Made by a program: the position numbers and the translations under genes
The notes under the pieces: generated by a model
What the model was told of the DNA's origin: nothing
Databases searched by the model: none
What the model saw: the letters and a program-made list of their open reading frames with translations, nothing else
Shown: positions 1 through 7,240 of the stretch, one piece after another
Numbering within the stretch: the stretch's first letter is position 1
Layout: each line of letters starts with the position of its first letter
Source: Zoogloeaceae bacterium
GTDB taxonomy: Bacteria > Pseudomonadota > Gammaproteobacteria > Burkholderiales > Rhodocyclaceae
Assembly (NCBI GenBank): GCA_031290955.1
Contig: JAISLJ010000220.1
Coordinates: forward strand, 1-22,548
Length of the DNA stretch: 22,548 nucleotides
Direction: 5' to 3'

Positions 1-2
1 TA

Positions 3-431
3 AAAAACCAGCGCCGCCAGACCGTTATTTCCCGGATTACCCGCAAGTACCGAGCCGCCGATTTCAGGAAACGAGTGCTTGGCGCCTACGAACATCGTTG
101 CGCGTTCTGCGGTGTCCAGTTGGAATTAATTGATGCGGCGCATATCATCCCTGTAGCCGCGTCCACAAGCACGGATGAAACCCAAAACGGAATCGCGCTA
201 TGCAAACTGCACCATGCAGCCTTTGATCGAAACCTTTTGTCATTTGACGGAAAATACAAGATCGAAATCAGCGATGCAGAAATCGCAAGATTGGCAAGCG
301 AGAATCTTGCGGGCGGCCTGGAAGCGTTCAAGCAACATCTGAAAACCGCGATCATTCTGCCCAATGATCGGCGCGATTATCCTCTGCCGCAATATATCGC
401 TGAAGCCCGACAGGTGCGGCATTGGAAATAA
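3..431 (+). CDS. HNH endonuclease, C-terminal part (5' end outside window)
   Basis: The reading frame is open from the window's left edge to a TAA at 429-431, so this is the last ~142 codons of a longer gene. A GTG at 75 is in frame, but homologous-looking sequence (an FRKRVLGAYEHRC stretch) runs through it, so it is unlikely to be the true start. The visible part has the layout of the HNH_2 family: CAFCG, then DAAHIIP, then NGIALCKLHHAAFD. These are the paired cysteines, the HNH histidine and the C-x2-HH zinc/metal site of a beta-beta-alpha-metal nuclease. Such proteins are often restriction-type or otherwise uncharacterised DNA nucleases; the N-terminal specificity region is not visible, so the target is unknown. 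It lies 53 bp upstream of eno on the same strand, which is not the usual eno neighbour. Confidence 0.85.
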   Translation, partial: KNQRRQTVISRITRKYRAADFRKRVLGAYEHRCAFCGVQLELIDAAHIIPVAASTSTDETQNGIALCKLHHAAFDRNLLSFDGKYKIEISDAEIARLASENLAGGLEAFKQHLKTAIILPNDRRDYPLPQYIAEARQVRHWK

Positions 432-473
432 GGGGGAGCGATCTTGCTTTCCAACATTCATTATGCAATTCAC

Positions 474-479
474 AGGAGA
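474..479 (+). promoter_or_regulatory. Ribosome binding site of eno
   Basis: AGGAGA lies 5 nt before the ATG at 485. It fixes the enolase start there rather than at an upstream ATG at 422 that would add a non-homologous leader. Confidence 0.8.
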
Positions 480-484
480 AAACC

Positions 485-1768
485 ATGAGTTCTGTCGTTG
501 ATGTCATCGCCCGCGAGATTCTGGATTCCCGCGGCAATCCCACCGTCGAGGCCGATGTGCTGCTCGAATCCGGTGTCATGGGACGCGCCGCCGTGCCTTC
601 CGGGGCCTCCACCGGCTCACGCGAAGCCATCGAGTTGCGCGACGGCGACCCGGCGCGTTATCTCGGAAAAGGCGTCCTGAAGGCAGTCGAGCACATCAAT
701 ACCGAGATTTCGGAGGCCGTGGTCGGGCTGGACGCGCAGGAGCAGACTTTCATCGACCGCGCCCTGATCGATCTCGACGGCACGGAAAACAAATCCCGTC
801 TGGGCGCGAACGCCACGCTGGCCGTCTCAATGGCCGTGGCCAAGGCCGCAGCTGAGGAATCGGGCCTGCCGCTCTACCGTTATTTTGGCGGCATGGGGCC
901 GATGCAGATGCCCGTTCCCATGATGAACATCATCAATGGCGGCGCGCACGCCAACAACAGCCTGGATCTCCAGGAATTCATGATCCTGCCCGTCGGCGCA
1001 ACGACATTCCGCGACGCGCTGCGCGCCGGGGCGGAAGTCTTCCACGCGCTGAAAAAACTGCTGGACGCGAAAGGCTTTTCCACCGCCGTGGGCGACGAAG
1101 GCGGCTTCGCGCCCAGCCTGGGCAGCCACGCCGAGGCCATCCAGTTCATCCTGCGCGCCATCGAGTCCGCCGGTTATGTTCCCGGCAAGGATATCCTGAT
1201 CGCGCTCGATTGCGCCGCCTCCGAATTCTACAAGGATGGCAAATATCGCCTGTCCGGCGAAAATCTGGAACTCTCCGCGCCGCAACTCGTCGATTATCTC
1301 GAAACCTTGGCACGTCAGTTTCCCATCATCTCCATTGAGGACGGTATGGCCGAAGACGATTGGGAAGGCTGGAAGCTGCTCACCGAGCATTTGGGCAGGA
1401 AGCTCCAGATCGTCGGTGACGACCTGTTCGTGACCAATACCCGCATCCTGAAGGAAGGCATCCGCAAGGGCATCGCCAATTCCATCCTGGTCAAGATCAA
1501 CCAGATCGGCACCCTCAGCGAAACCTTCGCTGTGGTGGAAATGGCCAAGCGCGCCGGCTATACCGCCGTGATCTCGCACCGCTCGGGCGAAACCGAAGAC
1601 AATACAATCGCCGACATCGCCGTGGGCCTGAACGCCGGGCAGATCAAGACGGGTTCCCTTTCCCGCTCGGATCGCATTGCCAAATACAACCAGTTGTTGC
1701 GCATCGAGGAGGATTTGGGAGACGCGGCCTCCTATCCCGGACGCGAGGCGTTCTACAACCTGCGCTGA
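485..1768 (+). CDS. eno: Enolase (phosphopyruvate hydratase)
   Basis: Enolase interconverts 2-phosphoglycerate and phosphoenolpyruvate in glycolysis and gluconeogenesis; it is cytoplasmic and Mg-dependent, and in many bacteria also a degradosome partner. The product is 427 residues, normal for the family. It opens with VDVIAREILDSRGNPTVEADV, typical of bacterial enolases. Visible active-site elements are the NGGAHANN loop, the metal ligands Asp242, Glu285 (SIEDGM) and Asp312 (GDDLFVTN), and Lys337 inside the signature ILVKINQIGTLSET. The C-terminal SHRSGETEDN motif is also present. The start at 485 has a good ribosome binding site. ftsB follows 95 bp downstream, a common proteobacterial arrangement. 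Nothing is missing or broken. Confidence 0.98.
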   Translation: MSSVVDVIAREILDSRGNPTVEADVLLESGVMGRAAVPSGASTGSREAIELRDGDPARYLGKGVLKAVEHINTEISEAVVGLDAQEQTFIDRALIDLDGTENKSRLGANATLAVSMAVAKAAAEESGLPLYRYFGGMGPMQMPVPMMNIINGGAHANNSLDLQEFMILPVGATTFRDALRAGAEVFHALKKLLDAKGFSTAVGDEGGFAPSLGSHAEAIQFILRAIESAGYVPGKDILIALDCAASEFYKDGKYRLSGENLELSAPQLVDYLETLARQFPIISIEDGMAEDDWEGWKLLTEHLGRKLQIVGDDLFVTNTRILKEGIRKGIANSILVKINQIGTLSETFAVVEMAKRAGYTAVISHRSGETEDNTIADIAVGLNAGQIKTGSLSRSDRIAKYNQLLRIEEDLGDAASYPGREAFYNLR

Positions 1769-1791
1769 AGTGCTATGCTCGCACGGTTCCT

Positions 1792-1829
1792 GTTCCGGGA
1801 AGCCGTCCTCTGGCGACCAATCCCGGAAC
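1792..1829 (+). terminator. Inverted repeat between eno and ftsB
   Basis: GTTCCGGGA (1792-1800) and TCCCGGAAC (1821-1829) form a perfect 9-bp stem with a 20-nt loop, 23 nt after the eno stop. There is no T-tract, so it may be an RNA-processing or stability element rather than an intrinsic terminator. Confidence 0.35.
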
Positions 1830-1863
1830 GCGCCGAAAACGATCAAGAGGAAAAGCAACGGTC

Positions 1864-2157
1864 ATGCGCTGGTTTACAATGGGTCTCCTGACGATCGTTG
1901 TCGGACTGCAATATCCGTTGTGGTTCGGGAAGGGAAGCTGGCTCAAGGTCTGGGAATACAACCGGCAACTGGGCCAGTACCAGGAGGCAACCCAAAGGCT
2001 GGAACAGCGCAACGCTGTCCTGGAAGCCGAGATCCGCGACCTGCGGCAAGGCTACGACGCCATCGAGGAACGCGCGCGCTTCGAACTAGGCATGGTGCGC
2101 CAAGGGGAACTCTTCGTCTCGACGATCCCGGTACAAAAAAGCGCGGAGAACAGGTGA
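1864..2157 (+). CDS. ftsB: Cell division protein FtsB (septum formation initiator family)
   Basis: FtsB is a small bitopic inner-membrane protein that forms the FtsQ-FtsB-FtsL complex of the divisome and helps activate septal peptidoglycan synthesis. The 97-residue product has the family architecture: a short cytoplasmic N-terminus (MRWF), one membrane segment at about residues 4-20, a periplasmic coiled coil at about 36-70 (repeated Leu/Gln/Glu/Arg heptads), and the conserved short motif around YDAIEERARFELGMVRQGE. Its place directly downstream of eno supports the call. The ATG at 1864 is the first usable start; a weak AGAGG lies 13 nt upstream. A second in-frame ATG at 1879 would remove part of the membrane segment and is less likely. 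Confidence 0.93.
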   Translation: MRWFTMGLLTIVVGLQYPLWFGKGSWLKVWEYNRQLGQYQEATQRLEQRNAVLEAEIRDLRQGYDAIEERARFELGMVRQGELFVSTIPVQKSAENR

Positions 2158-2177
2158 CGGGAATCAGAATTTTCCCG
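2158..2177 (+). repeat. Small hairpin after the ftsB stop
   Basis: CGGGAA (2158-2163) and TTCCCG (2172-2177) form a 6-bp stem with an 8-nt loop directly after the ftsB stop. No T-tract follows, so a terminator role is doubtful. Confidence 0.3.
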
Positions 2178-2211
2178 ATCCCTGAAACCTGATCCCCGAA
2201 GCCTGACACCT

Positions 2212-3192
2212 ATGCCCGGACTTTCCTTCCAAATCGGCATCTATGCGCCTGCGGGCGCGGTTCGTGATCTCTGGGCGCTTCAGCGTGCGGAAGCTTTCCT
2301 GAAAGCGGCGGGGCATGTGGTGTGCGTGGATTCCGCTGCCTGCAACCGGGCGGAACGCTTTGCCGGGAGCGATGCCGAACGCCTGGATGCCGTCACGCGG
2401 ATGCGGGAGGATGCAAGGATTGAACTCGCGCTGGCCGCGCGCGGCGGCTATGGTTGGTCGCGCTTGCTCGACCAGCTTGATTACGCCGCGTTTGCCCATG
2501 ATGCCACCTTCTGGCTCGGGCATTCCGATTTCACGGCCTTCCAATTGGCGCTGCTGGCGCGTGCCGGGCGCGTGACCTTCGCGGGGCCGATGGCCTGTTC
2601 CGACTTTGGCGCGCCCCAGGTCAGTTCCTTTACCTTCCAGCATTGCTTCGATCTCCTTGCCGCCATGCGCTCGGGAGATACAAGTGATGCTCATGCGTTT
2701 ACCTGCCGCCTGGAATCCGCAGGCGCTTCCCGCACACTGGATGTAGAAGGAATCCTCTGGGGCGGCAATCTCACGATGGTGACGCACCTGCTTGGCACGC
2801 CCTATTTTCCTGAAATCGAAAACGGCATTCTCTTTCTTGAAGATGTGGGCGAGCATCCATACCGGATCGAGCGCATGCTGTACCAGCTTTTGTACAGCGG
2901 CGTGCTGGCGCGGCAGCAGGTGGTGCTCCTGGGCGCGTTCAGCGCCATCCGGCTCGTGGAGCATGATTGCGGCTATGACCTCGCCGCCGCCGTGCGCCAC
3001 ATCCGGGAGAAGAGCTGCGTTCCCTTCCTCAGCGGTCTGCCGTTTGGTCATGTGCGCGACAAACTGACCCTGCCCGTGGGCGCAATCTGCCGCCTGACCC
3101 TTGCCGACGATGGCGCGGCAACCCTGCGCTTTCGAATGCCTGCGGGAAAGCAGGCCGAAAGCATGCGCGAAGCCCGCAAGGACATTTCCTGA
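2212..3192 (+). CDS. ldcA: LD-carboxypeptidase, S66 family (muramoyltetrapeptide carboxypeptidase)
   Basis: S66 peptidases remove the terminal D-Ala from murein tetrapeptides during cytoplasmic peptidoglycan recycling. The 326-residue length is typical. The family landmarks occur in order: ARGGYGWSRLLDQLD (about residues 76-90), the nucleophile motif GHSDFT with Ser105, GP near 125, GGNLTMVTHLLGTPYFP (184-200), FLEDVGEHPYRIERML with Glu210 as likely triad acid, and GLPFGH with His280 as likely triad base. Spacing agrees with the Ser-Glu-His triad known for the family. No signal peptide is visible, as expected for a recycling enzyme. It starts 54 bp after ftsB and has no good Shine-Dalgarno; instead the leader holds degenerate CCTGA repeats. 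It converges on aroC with a 14-bp gap. Confidence 0.93.
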   Translation: MPGLSFQIGIYAPAGAVRDLWALQRAEAFLKAAGHVVCVDSAACNRAERFAGSDAERLDAVTRMREDARIELALAARGGYGWSRLLDQLDYAAFAHDATFWLGHSDFTAFQLALLARAGRVTFAGPMACSDFGAPQVSSFTFQHCFDLLAAMRSGDTSDAHAFTCRLESAGASRTLDVEGILWGGNLTMVTHLLGTPYFPEIENGILFLEDVGEHPYRIERMLYQLLYSGVLARQQVVLLGAFSAIRLVEHDCGYDLAAAVRHIREKSCVPFLSGLPFGHVRDKLTLPVGAICRLTLADDGAATLRFRMPAGKQAESMREARKDIS

Positions 3193-3206
3193 CATATAAA
3201 ATCCAC

Positions 3207-4298
3207 TCAGGATGCAATGGGCGCGAAGGGGGGGTTGGCGTCGGCGCATTGGGCGCGGTGGCGCAGGGCGTGGTCGATCAGGACCAGCGCCAGCATGGCT
3301 TCGGCGATGGGCGTGGCGCGGATGCCGACGCAGGGATCGTGGCGGCCCTTGGTGACGACGGTTGTCGCCTGTCCCGCAAGATCGACGGAACGGCGCACAA
3401 TGCGGATGCTGGAAGTCGGCTTGATCGCCAGATGCACGCGAATCTCCTGACCCGTCGATAAACCGCCAACGATTCCTCCGGCATGGTTGGAGAGAAAACC
3501 CTGCGGAGTCAGTTCGTCGCCGTGCTCGCTGCCTTTTTGCGTGACGACGGCGAAGCCATCACCGATTTCCACGCCCTTCACCGCATTGATGCCCATCATG
3601 GCATGGGCGATGTCCGCGTCCAGGCGATCGAACACCGGCGCGCCCCAGCCCGGCGGCAGGCCACGCGCGGTGACGGTGAGTTTCGCGCCGATGGAATCGC
3701 CGGATTCACGCAGCGCCCGCATGTATTCTTCCAGTTCCGCGACCTTGGTCGCATCCGGCGCGAAAAAGGGATTGTTCTGGATATCCTCCGCAGTGCGGAA
3801 GGGAATGTTGATTGGCCCCAAGGCGCTCATCCAGCCCAGAATCGTGATGCCGTGGCGCTCCTTCAGCCATTTCCGGGCGATGGCCCCCGCCGCCACACGC
3901 GCCGCCGTTTCCCGGGCGCTGGCGCGTCCGCCGCCCCGGTAATCCCGGAAGCCGTATTTCTGCGTGTAGCCATAGTCGGCATGTCCGGGTCGGAAGGTTT
4001 GCGCGAGGTTCTGGTAATCCCGGCTTTTCTGGTCCTGGTTCCGGATAAGCAGCGCAATGGGCGTCCCGGTGCTCTGCCCCTCAAAGACGCCCGAGAGAAT
4101 CTCCACCGTGTCCGGCTCGCGCCGCTGCGTGACATGCGGGGAAGTTCCCGGCTTGCGCCGGTCGAGTTCGCGCTGGATTTCCTCCACGGAAAGCGGCAGC
4201 CCAGGCGGGCAGCCATCCACGATGCAGCCGATCGCGGCGCCGTGGGATTCGCCAAAGGAAGTCACCGTGAAAAGCCTGCCAAATGTGTTGCCGGACAT
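3207..4298 (-). CDS. aroC: Chorismate synthase
   Basis: AroC makes chorismate from 5-enolpyruvylshikimate-3-phosphate, the last shared step to aromatic amino acids and folate; it needs reduced FMN. The 363-residue product begins MSGNTFGRLFTVTSFGESHG, which carries the first family signature with the conserved active-site His. The FMN and substrate regions are seen as RRKPGTSPHVTQRREPD, the RGGGRASARETAARVAAGA signature, NHAGGIVGGLSTGQEI, and GRHDPCVGIRATPIAEAM near residues 318-335. The gene is complete. An AAGGG about 6 nt before the ATG serves as ribosome binding site. It follows ygfZ on the same strand after about 106 bp that hold a -10 element and a strong hairpin, so it may have its own promoter. 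Confidence 0.98.
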   Translation of the reverse strand: MSGNTFGRLFTVTSFGESHGAAIGCIVDGCPPGLPLSVEEIQRELDRRKPGTSPHVTQRREPDTVEILSGVFEGQSTGTPIALLIRNQDQKSRDYQNLAQTFRPGHADYGYTQKYGFRDYRGGGRASARETAARVAAGAIARKWLKERHGITILGWMSALGPINIPFRTAEDIQNNPFFAPDATKVAELEEYMRALRESGDSIGAKLTVTARGLPPGWGAPVFDRLDADIAHAMMGINAVKGVEIGDGFAVVTQKGSEHGDELTPQGFLSNHAGGIVGGLSTGQEIRVHLAIKPTSSIRIVRRSVDLAGQATTVVTKGRHDPCVGIRATPIAEAMLALVLIDHALRHRAQCADANPPFAPIAS

Positions 4299-4331
4299 GA
4301 GAACCCTTTTGAATCAATCCAGTAGAAAACG

Positions 4332-4360
4332 CCGCCCGCGCTGGTTTTTCGCGCGGGCGG
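4332..4360 (-). terminator. Hairpin with T-run between ygfZ and aroC
   Basis: CCGCCCGCGC (4332-4341) and GCGCGGGCGG (4351-4360) form a perfect 10-bp GC stem with a 9-nt loop. Read on the minus strand it is followed by CGTTTTCT, so it resembles an intrinsic terminator for ygfZ. It lies only about 34 nt before aroC, so it could instead act in the aroC leader. Confidence 0.6.
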
Positions 4361-4368
4361 TGATGGTA

Positions 4369-4374
4369 ATTATA
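4369..4374 (-). promoter_or_regulatory. Perfect -10 element (TATAAT) upstream of aroC
   Basis: The minus strand reads TATAAT at 4374-4369. A TTGTCC lies upstream with a 21-nt gap, too long for an ideal -35; no better hexamer is seen at 17 nt. A transcript started here would begin at about 4362 and open with the 4332-4360 hairpin. Confidence 0.4.
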
Positions 4375-4404
4375 CGCAAGCCGGTTGGGCCAGATGGACA
4401 AAAG

Positions 4405-5472
4405 TCATGCCGCCGCGGCGGGAATTGCGCGGGAATAGACCGGAGTCGCCTGGATGGGCAGGCCGGTGGGGCTGCCGTAATGCAGGTCGCGGGCGCATTC
4501 GTCCATGACAACGGCGAGCGCCGCGTAAGCGCCGCCCGGCTCCGGGGCCGCGCTGATGACCTTGCCGCTTTCCCCGGCCACCAGCGGGGAATGGAGCGGC
4601 TCGCCGGGAGTAAAAGGCTTCTTTCCTTGCAGGCGGTAGAGATGGCGTTTGACTTCGCCCTGGTACTGCGTCCGGGCAACGACCTCCTGCCCCGGATAGC
4701 AGCCTTTCTTGAAGCTGACGCCGCCTGCCTTGTCGAAATCCATCATCTGCGGCACGAAGGCTTCCGCCGTGGCATTGCCGATCCAGGGCAAGGCGTGGAG
4801 GATATCCAGCCAGCGCCAGGCCGGTTGTCCGGTGGGCGCGAGCGTGGCGCGCAGAGACTCCCATATCTGGGGAAGCAGTGTGCGCGCGGTCGAAAGGATG
4901 TAGCGACCATCCTGCAAGCGCAGGATCTGGGTGCGCGTGCGTTCCTGATGGGTGATGGAAAGCGGCGCTTCCGGCACATCGAACCCGGCGGCGGCAAGCG
5001 CCTTTGCCGCCGCCGGGCCGCACAGGCCCAGATGCCCGACCGTGGCGGCAAGGCTGGTGAGCTTCACCTTGGCGCGCAGGACATAGGTCTGCAAGCGTTC
5101 GAGCACGGCGGGAATCCGCTCGACGGGCAGGAGGAGGAAGAAATTTTCCTCTTGCCCGACCCAGGTCGCGGCGGTGATGAAATTGGCGAATATGCGCCCC
5201 TTCGGGGTGCACCAGGCGGAAAGCTGGGCTTCCTTGTCGCCCAGCGCCTTGATGTCGCTCGTGAATTGGGCGTGCAGATAGGCGCGCGCGTCGGCGCCAT
5301 CCACCTTGATCATGCCCAAATGCAGGAGGGGAACGAGCGCCGAGCCGGTTATGGCGCGTTTCAGATCTTCCATTTCCGGCCCGAAGGAACTGATTTCCGT
5401 CAGGTCGGCATTGAAACGCACACCGGATGCGCCTAGGGTTTCCAGCCAACCGGGAGTACTCGGGGAATTCAT
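4405..5472 (-). CDS. ygfZ: Folate-binding protein YgfZ (Fe-S cluster maintenance, GcvT-like)
   Basis: YgfZ proteins bind tetrahydrofolate and help make or repair certain Fe-S enzymes; they share the fold of the glycine-cleavage T-protein. The 355-residue product has the diagnostic motif KGCYPGQEVVAR, with Lys256 and the key Cys258. The N-terminal half shows the expected LLHLGMIKVDGADARAYLHAQFTSDI region, where the first beta-strand and FTSD segment are typical. The frame stays open further upstream, but the ATG at 5472 is chosen because homologous-looking sequence starts just after it and an AGAGG lies about 9 nt before. It is divergent from mltG, with which it commonly neighbours in Betaproteobacteria. 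The C-terminus ends in an alanine run, slightly unusual but at a normal end point. Confidence 0.93.
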   Translation of the reverse strand: MNSPSTPGWLETLGASGVRFNADLTEISSFGPEMEDLKRAITGSALVPLLHLGMIKVDGADARAYLHAQFTSDIKALGDKEAQLSAWCTPKGRIFANFITAATWVGQEENFFLLLPVERIPAVLERLQTYVLRAKVKLTSLAATVGHLGLCGPAAAKALAAAGFDVPEAPLSITHQERTRTQILRLQDGRYILSTARTLLPQIWESLRATLAPTGQPAWRWLDILHALPWIGNATAEAFVPQMMDFDKAGGVSFKKGCYPGQEVVARTQYQGEVKRHLYRLQGKKPFTPGEPLHSPLVAGESGKVISAAPEPGGAYAALAVVMDECARDLHYGSPTGLPIQATPVYSRAIPAAAA

Positions 5473-5521
5473 CGTTACATACCTCTTGGGGAGTTTTGGG
5501 GGAGAATTGTTTTTTTCGGCT

Positions 5522-5529
5522 ATTATAAT
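5522..5529. promoter_or_regulatory. Symmetrical -10 element between ygfZ and mltG
   Basis: ATTATAAT at 5522-5529 is a perfect palindrome, so it gives TATAAT on both strands, midway between divergent starts at 5472 (minus) and 5598 (plus). Neither strand has a strong -35 at 16-18 nt. It could serve as one bidirectional promoter for both genes. Confidence 0.5.
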
Positions 5530-5597
5530 GTCTCTGTCCGAAGTGGGCAGCTTCCTCATGTCAGATTGAATCGACCCTTCATACCCCGGTGCATGCA

Positions 5598-6614
5598 ATG
5601 CGATTTTTCTCACGGCTTTTGGCATCTCTTGCGCTGATTCTTCTCCTCCTGGGCGGGGGCGGCTATTACGCCCTGTATCTCCGACCTGTCGCCATGCCGG
5701 AGGCGGGCGTGGAATTCCGGATTCCGCCGGGAACCGGCCCCAGGGGCATCGCCGCCATCCTGGCGCGCGCCGGAGCGCAGGTGCATCCGGAATGGTTCCT
5801 GCTGGCAACCCGTCTGGAGGGCCAGTCGGGCCGCCTGAAGGCGGGAACCTATCGTCTGGAGCCGGGCACTTCCCTCTCTGGTCTCGTGCGGCTCCTGGCT
5901 TCCGGCAAGGCCTTGCAGGTGGAAGTCCGCCTGATCGAGGGTTGGACTTTCCGCGCCTGGCGGCGGACGCTGGATGCGCATCCCGGTCTGGAACATGTCA
6001 CAGCCCCCCTTTCCGAAGCCGAACTGATGGCGCGTCTGGGGCTGACCGGCGTTGCGCCGGAAGGTCTCTTCTTCCCGGATACCTATCGGGTGGACAAATA
6101 TTCCAGCGATCTCGAACTTCTGGAGCGCGCCGCGCAGGCCATGCAAACCCATCTGGAACGGGAATGGGACAGGCGGGAGGCGAATTTGCCCTACCAGAAC
6201 GCCTACGAAGCCCTGATCCTCGCTTCCATCGTCGAGAAGGAAACCGGGCTGGCGGCGGATCGCTCCCGCGTGGCAGGCGTGTTTGTCAATCGCCTGCGTC
6301 TGGGCATGCGCCTGCAAACCGACCCAACGGTGATCTACGGCCTGGGGACGCGCTTCGACGGCAACCTCCGCAAGGCGGATCTGCTGGCCGATACGCCCTA
6401 CAACACCTACACGCGCATGGGCCTGCCGCCGACGCCGATTGCCATGCCCGGCCTTGATTCCCTGCGGGCGGCCCTGCATCCGGCGCAGACCGGCGCGCTC
6501 TATTTCGTGGCGCGGGGCGACGGCAGCAGCCAGTTTTCCGCGACGCTGGAAGAGCACAACCAGGCCGTGCAGCAGTACCAGCGCCGGGGCCGGGCTGTGG
6601 AAGGCGCGTCATGA
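5598..6614 (+). CDS. mltG: Endolytic murein transglycosylase MltG (YceG-like)
   Basis: MltG cleaves nascent glycan strands at the inner membrane and is proposed to terminate their elongation. The product has 338 residues from the ATG at 5598; a GTG nine bases upstream (5589) is an alternative. An N-terminal membrane anchor spans about residues 7-28. The periplasmic part includes a LysM-like segment (IPPGTGPRGIAAIL), LFFPDTYRV, and the catalytic region LILASIVEKETG, whose first Glu (residue 213 from this start) corresponds to the catalytic acid in E. coli MltG. Further family motifs are VFVNRLRLGMRLQTDPTVIYG and YNTYTRMGLPPTPIAMPG. Length matches the E. coli enzyme. It overlaps tmk by 4 bp (ATGA), implying translational coupling. 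Confidence 0.95.
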   Translation: MRFFSRLLASLALILLLLGGGGYYALYLRPVAMPEAGVEFRIPPGTGPRGIAAILARAGAQVHPEWFLLATRLEGQSGRLKAGTYRLEPGTSLSGLVRLLASGKALQVEVRLIEGWTFRAWRRTLDAHPGLEHVTAPLSEAELMARLGLTGVAPEGLFFPDTYRVDKYSSDLELLERAAQAMQTHLEREWDRREANLPYQNAYEALILASIVEKETGLAADRSRVAGVFVNRLRLGMRLQTDPTVIYGLGTRFDGNLRKADLLADTPYNTYTRMGLPPTPIAMPGLDSLRAALHPAQTGALYFVARGDGSSQFSATLEEHNQAVQQYQRRGRAVEGAS

Positions 6615-7240
6615 ATCGCGTTGCGCCGGGCCGCTTCCTCACCTTGGAAGGCATTGACGGCGCGGGAAAAAGCAGCCACATCGAATGGATTGCGGATTTT
6701 CTGCGCGCCCGCAAGCAGCAGGTCGTCACCAGTCGCGAGCCGGGCGGCACGCCGCTGGGCGAACGTCTGCGCGCCTGCCTGCTTTCCGAGGCCATGTCCC
6801 TGGAGGCGGAAATCCTGCTCCTCTTCGCCGCGCGCAGCGAGCATTTGTCCGCCGTGATCCGGCCTGCGCTCCAGCGCGGCGCGTGGGTGGTTTGCGACCG
6901 CTTTTCCGACGCAACATACGCCTACCAGGGCGGCGGGCGGCAATTCGATCCGGAGCGCATCCGCCGACTGGAAGAATGGGCGCAAGGCGATTTGCAAGCG
7001 GATCGGACCTTGCTTTTCGATGTGCCCTGCGCGGTGGCGCGGCAGCGCATCGAAGCCGCCGGACGCAGCCAGGATCGCTTCGAGGCGGAGAAAACCGTCT
7101 TTTTCGAGCGTGTGCGCGAAACCTATCTGGCACGGGCGCGCCGCGAACCCGAACGCTTCCGGATCATCGACGGAACGCGCCCCGTGGAAGAAATCCGCGC
7201 CCGCCTGGAAACCATCCTGCAAGAGGAACTCTCCCAATGA
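6611..7240 (+). CDS. tmk: Thymidylate kinase
   Basis: Tmk phosphorylates dTMP to dTDP in the cytoplasm for DNA synthesis. The 209-residue product has the P-loop EGIDGAGKSS at about residues 13-22, the thymidine-site motif SREPGGTPLGERLR at about 38-51, the DR motif in CDRFSDATYAYQGGGR, and an Arg-containing LID segment near GRSQDRFEAE. All are in the expected order and nothing is lost. The ATG at 6611 lies within the mltG stop (ATGA) and its own TGA overlaps the holB ATG in the same way, so mltG, tmk and holB are read as one coupled operon. This order is conserved in many proteobacteria. Confidence 0.97.
   Translation: MNRVAPGRFLTLEGIDGAGKSSHIEWIADFLRARKQQVVTSREPGGTPLGERLRACLLSEAMSLEAEILLLFAARSEHLSAVIRPALQRGAWVVCDRFSDATYAYQGGGRQFDPERIRRLEEWAQGDLQADRTLLFDVPCAVARQRIEAAGRSQDRFEAEKTVFFERVRETYLARARREPERFRIIDGTRPVEEIRARLETILQEELSQ
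7222..7228 (+). promoter_or_regulatory. Ribosome binding site of holB
   Basis: AGAGGAA ends about 8 nt before the ATG at 7237 that overlaps the tmk stop. It supports translation from 7237, which places the 15-bp tandem repeat inside the protein. Confidence 0.7.

Noticed and set aside
441..472. A sigma-70 promoter directly before eno (TTGCTT with a downstream TATGCA)
   Set aside because: Spacing is about 12 nt, too short, and no better -10 is placed at 16-18 nt.
4057..5436. A 459-codon plus-strand frame across aroC and ygfZ
   Set aside because: It is antisense to two confidently identified genes and spans their boundary.
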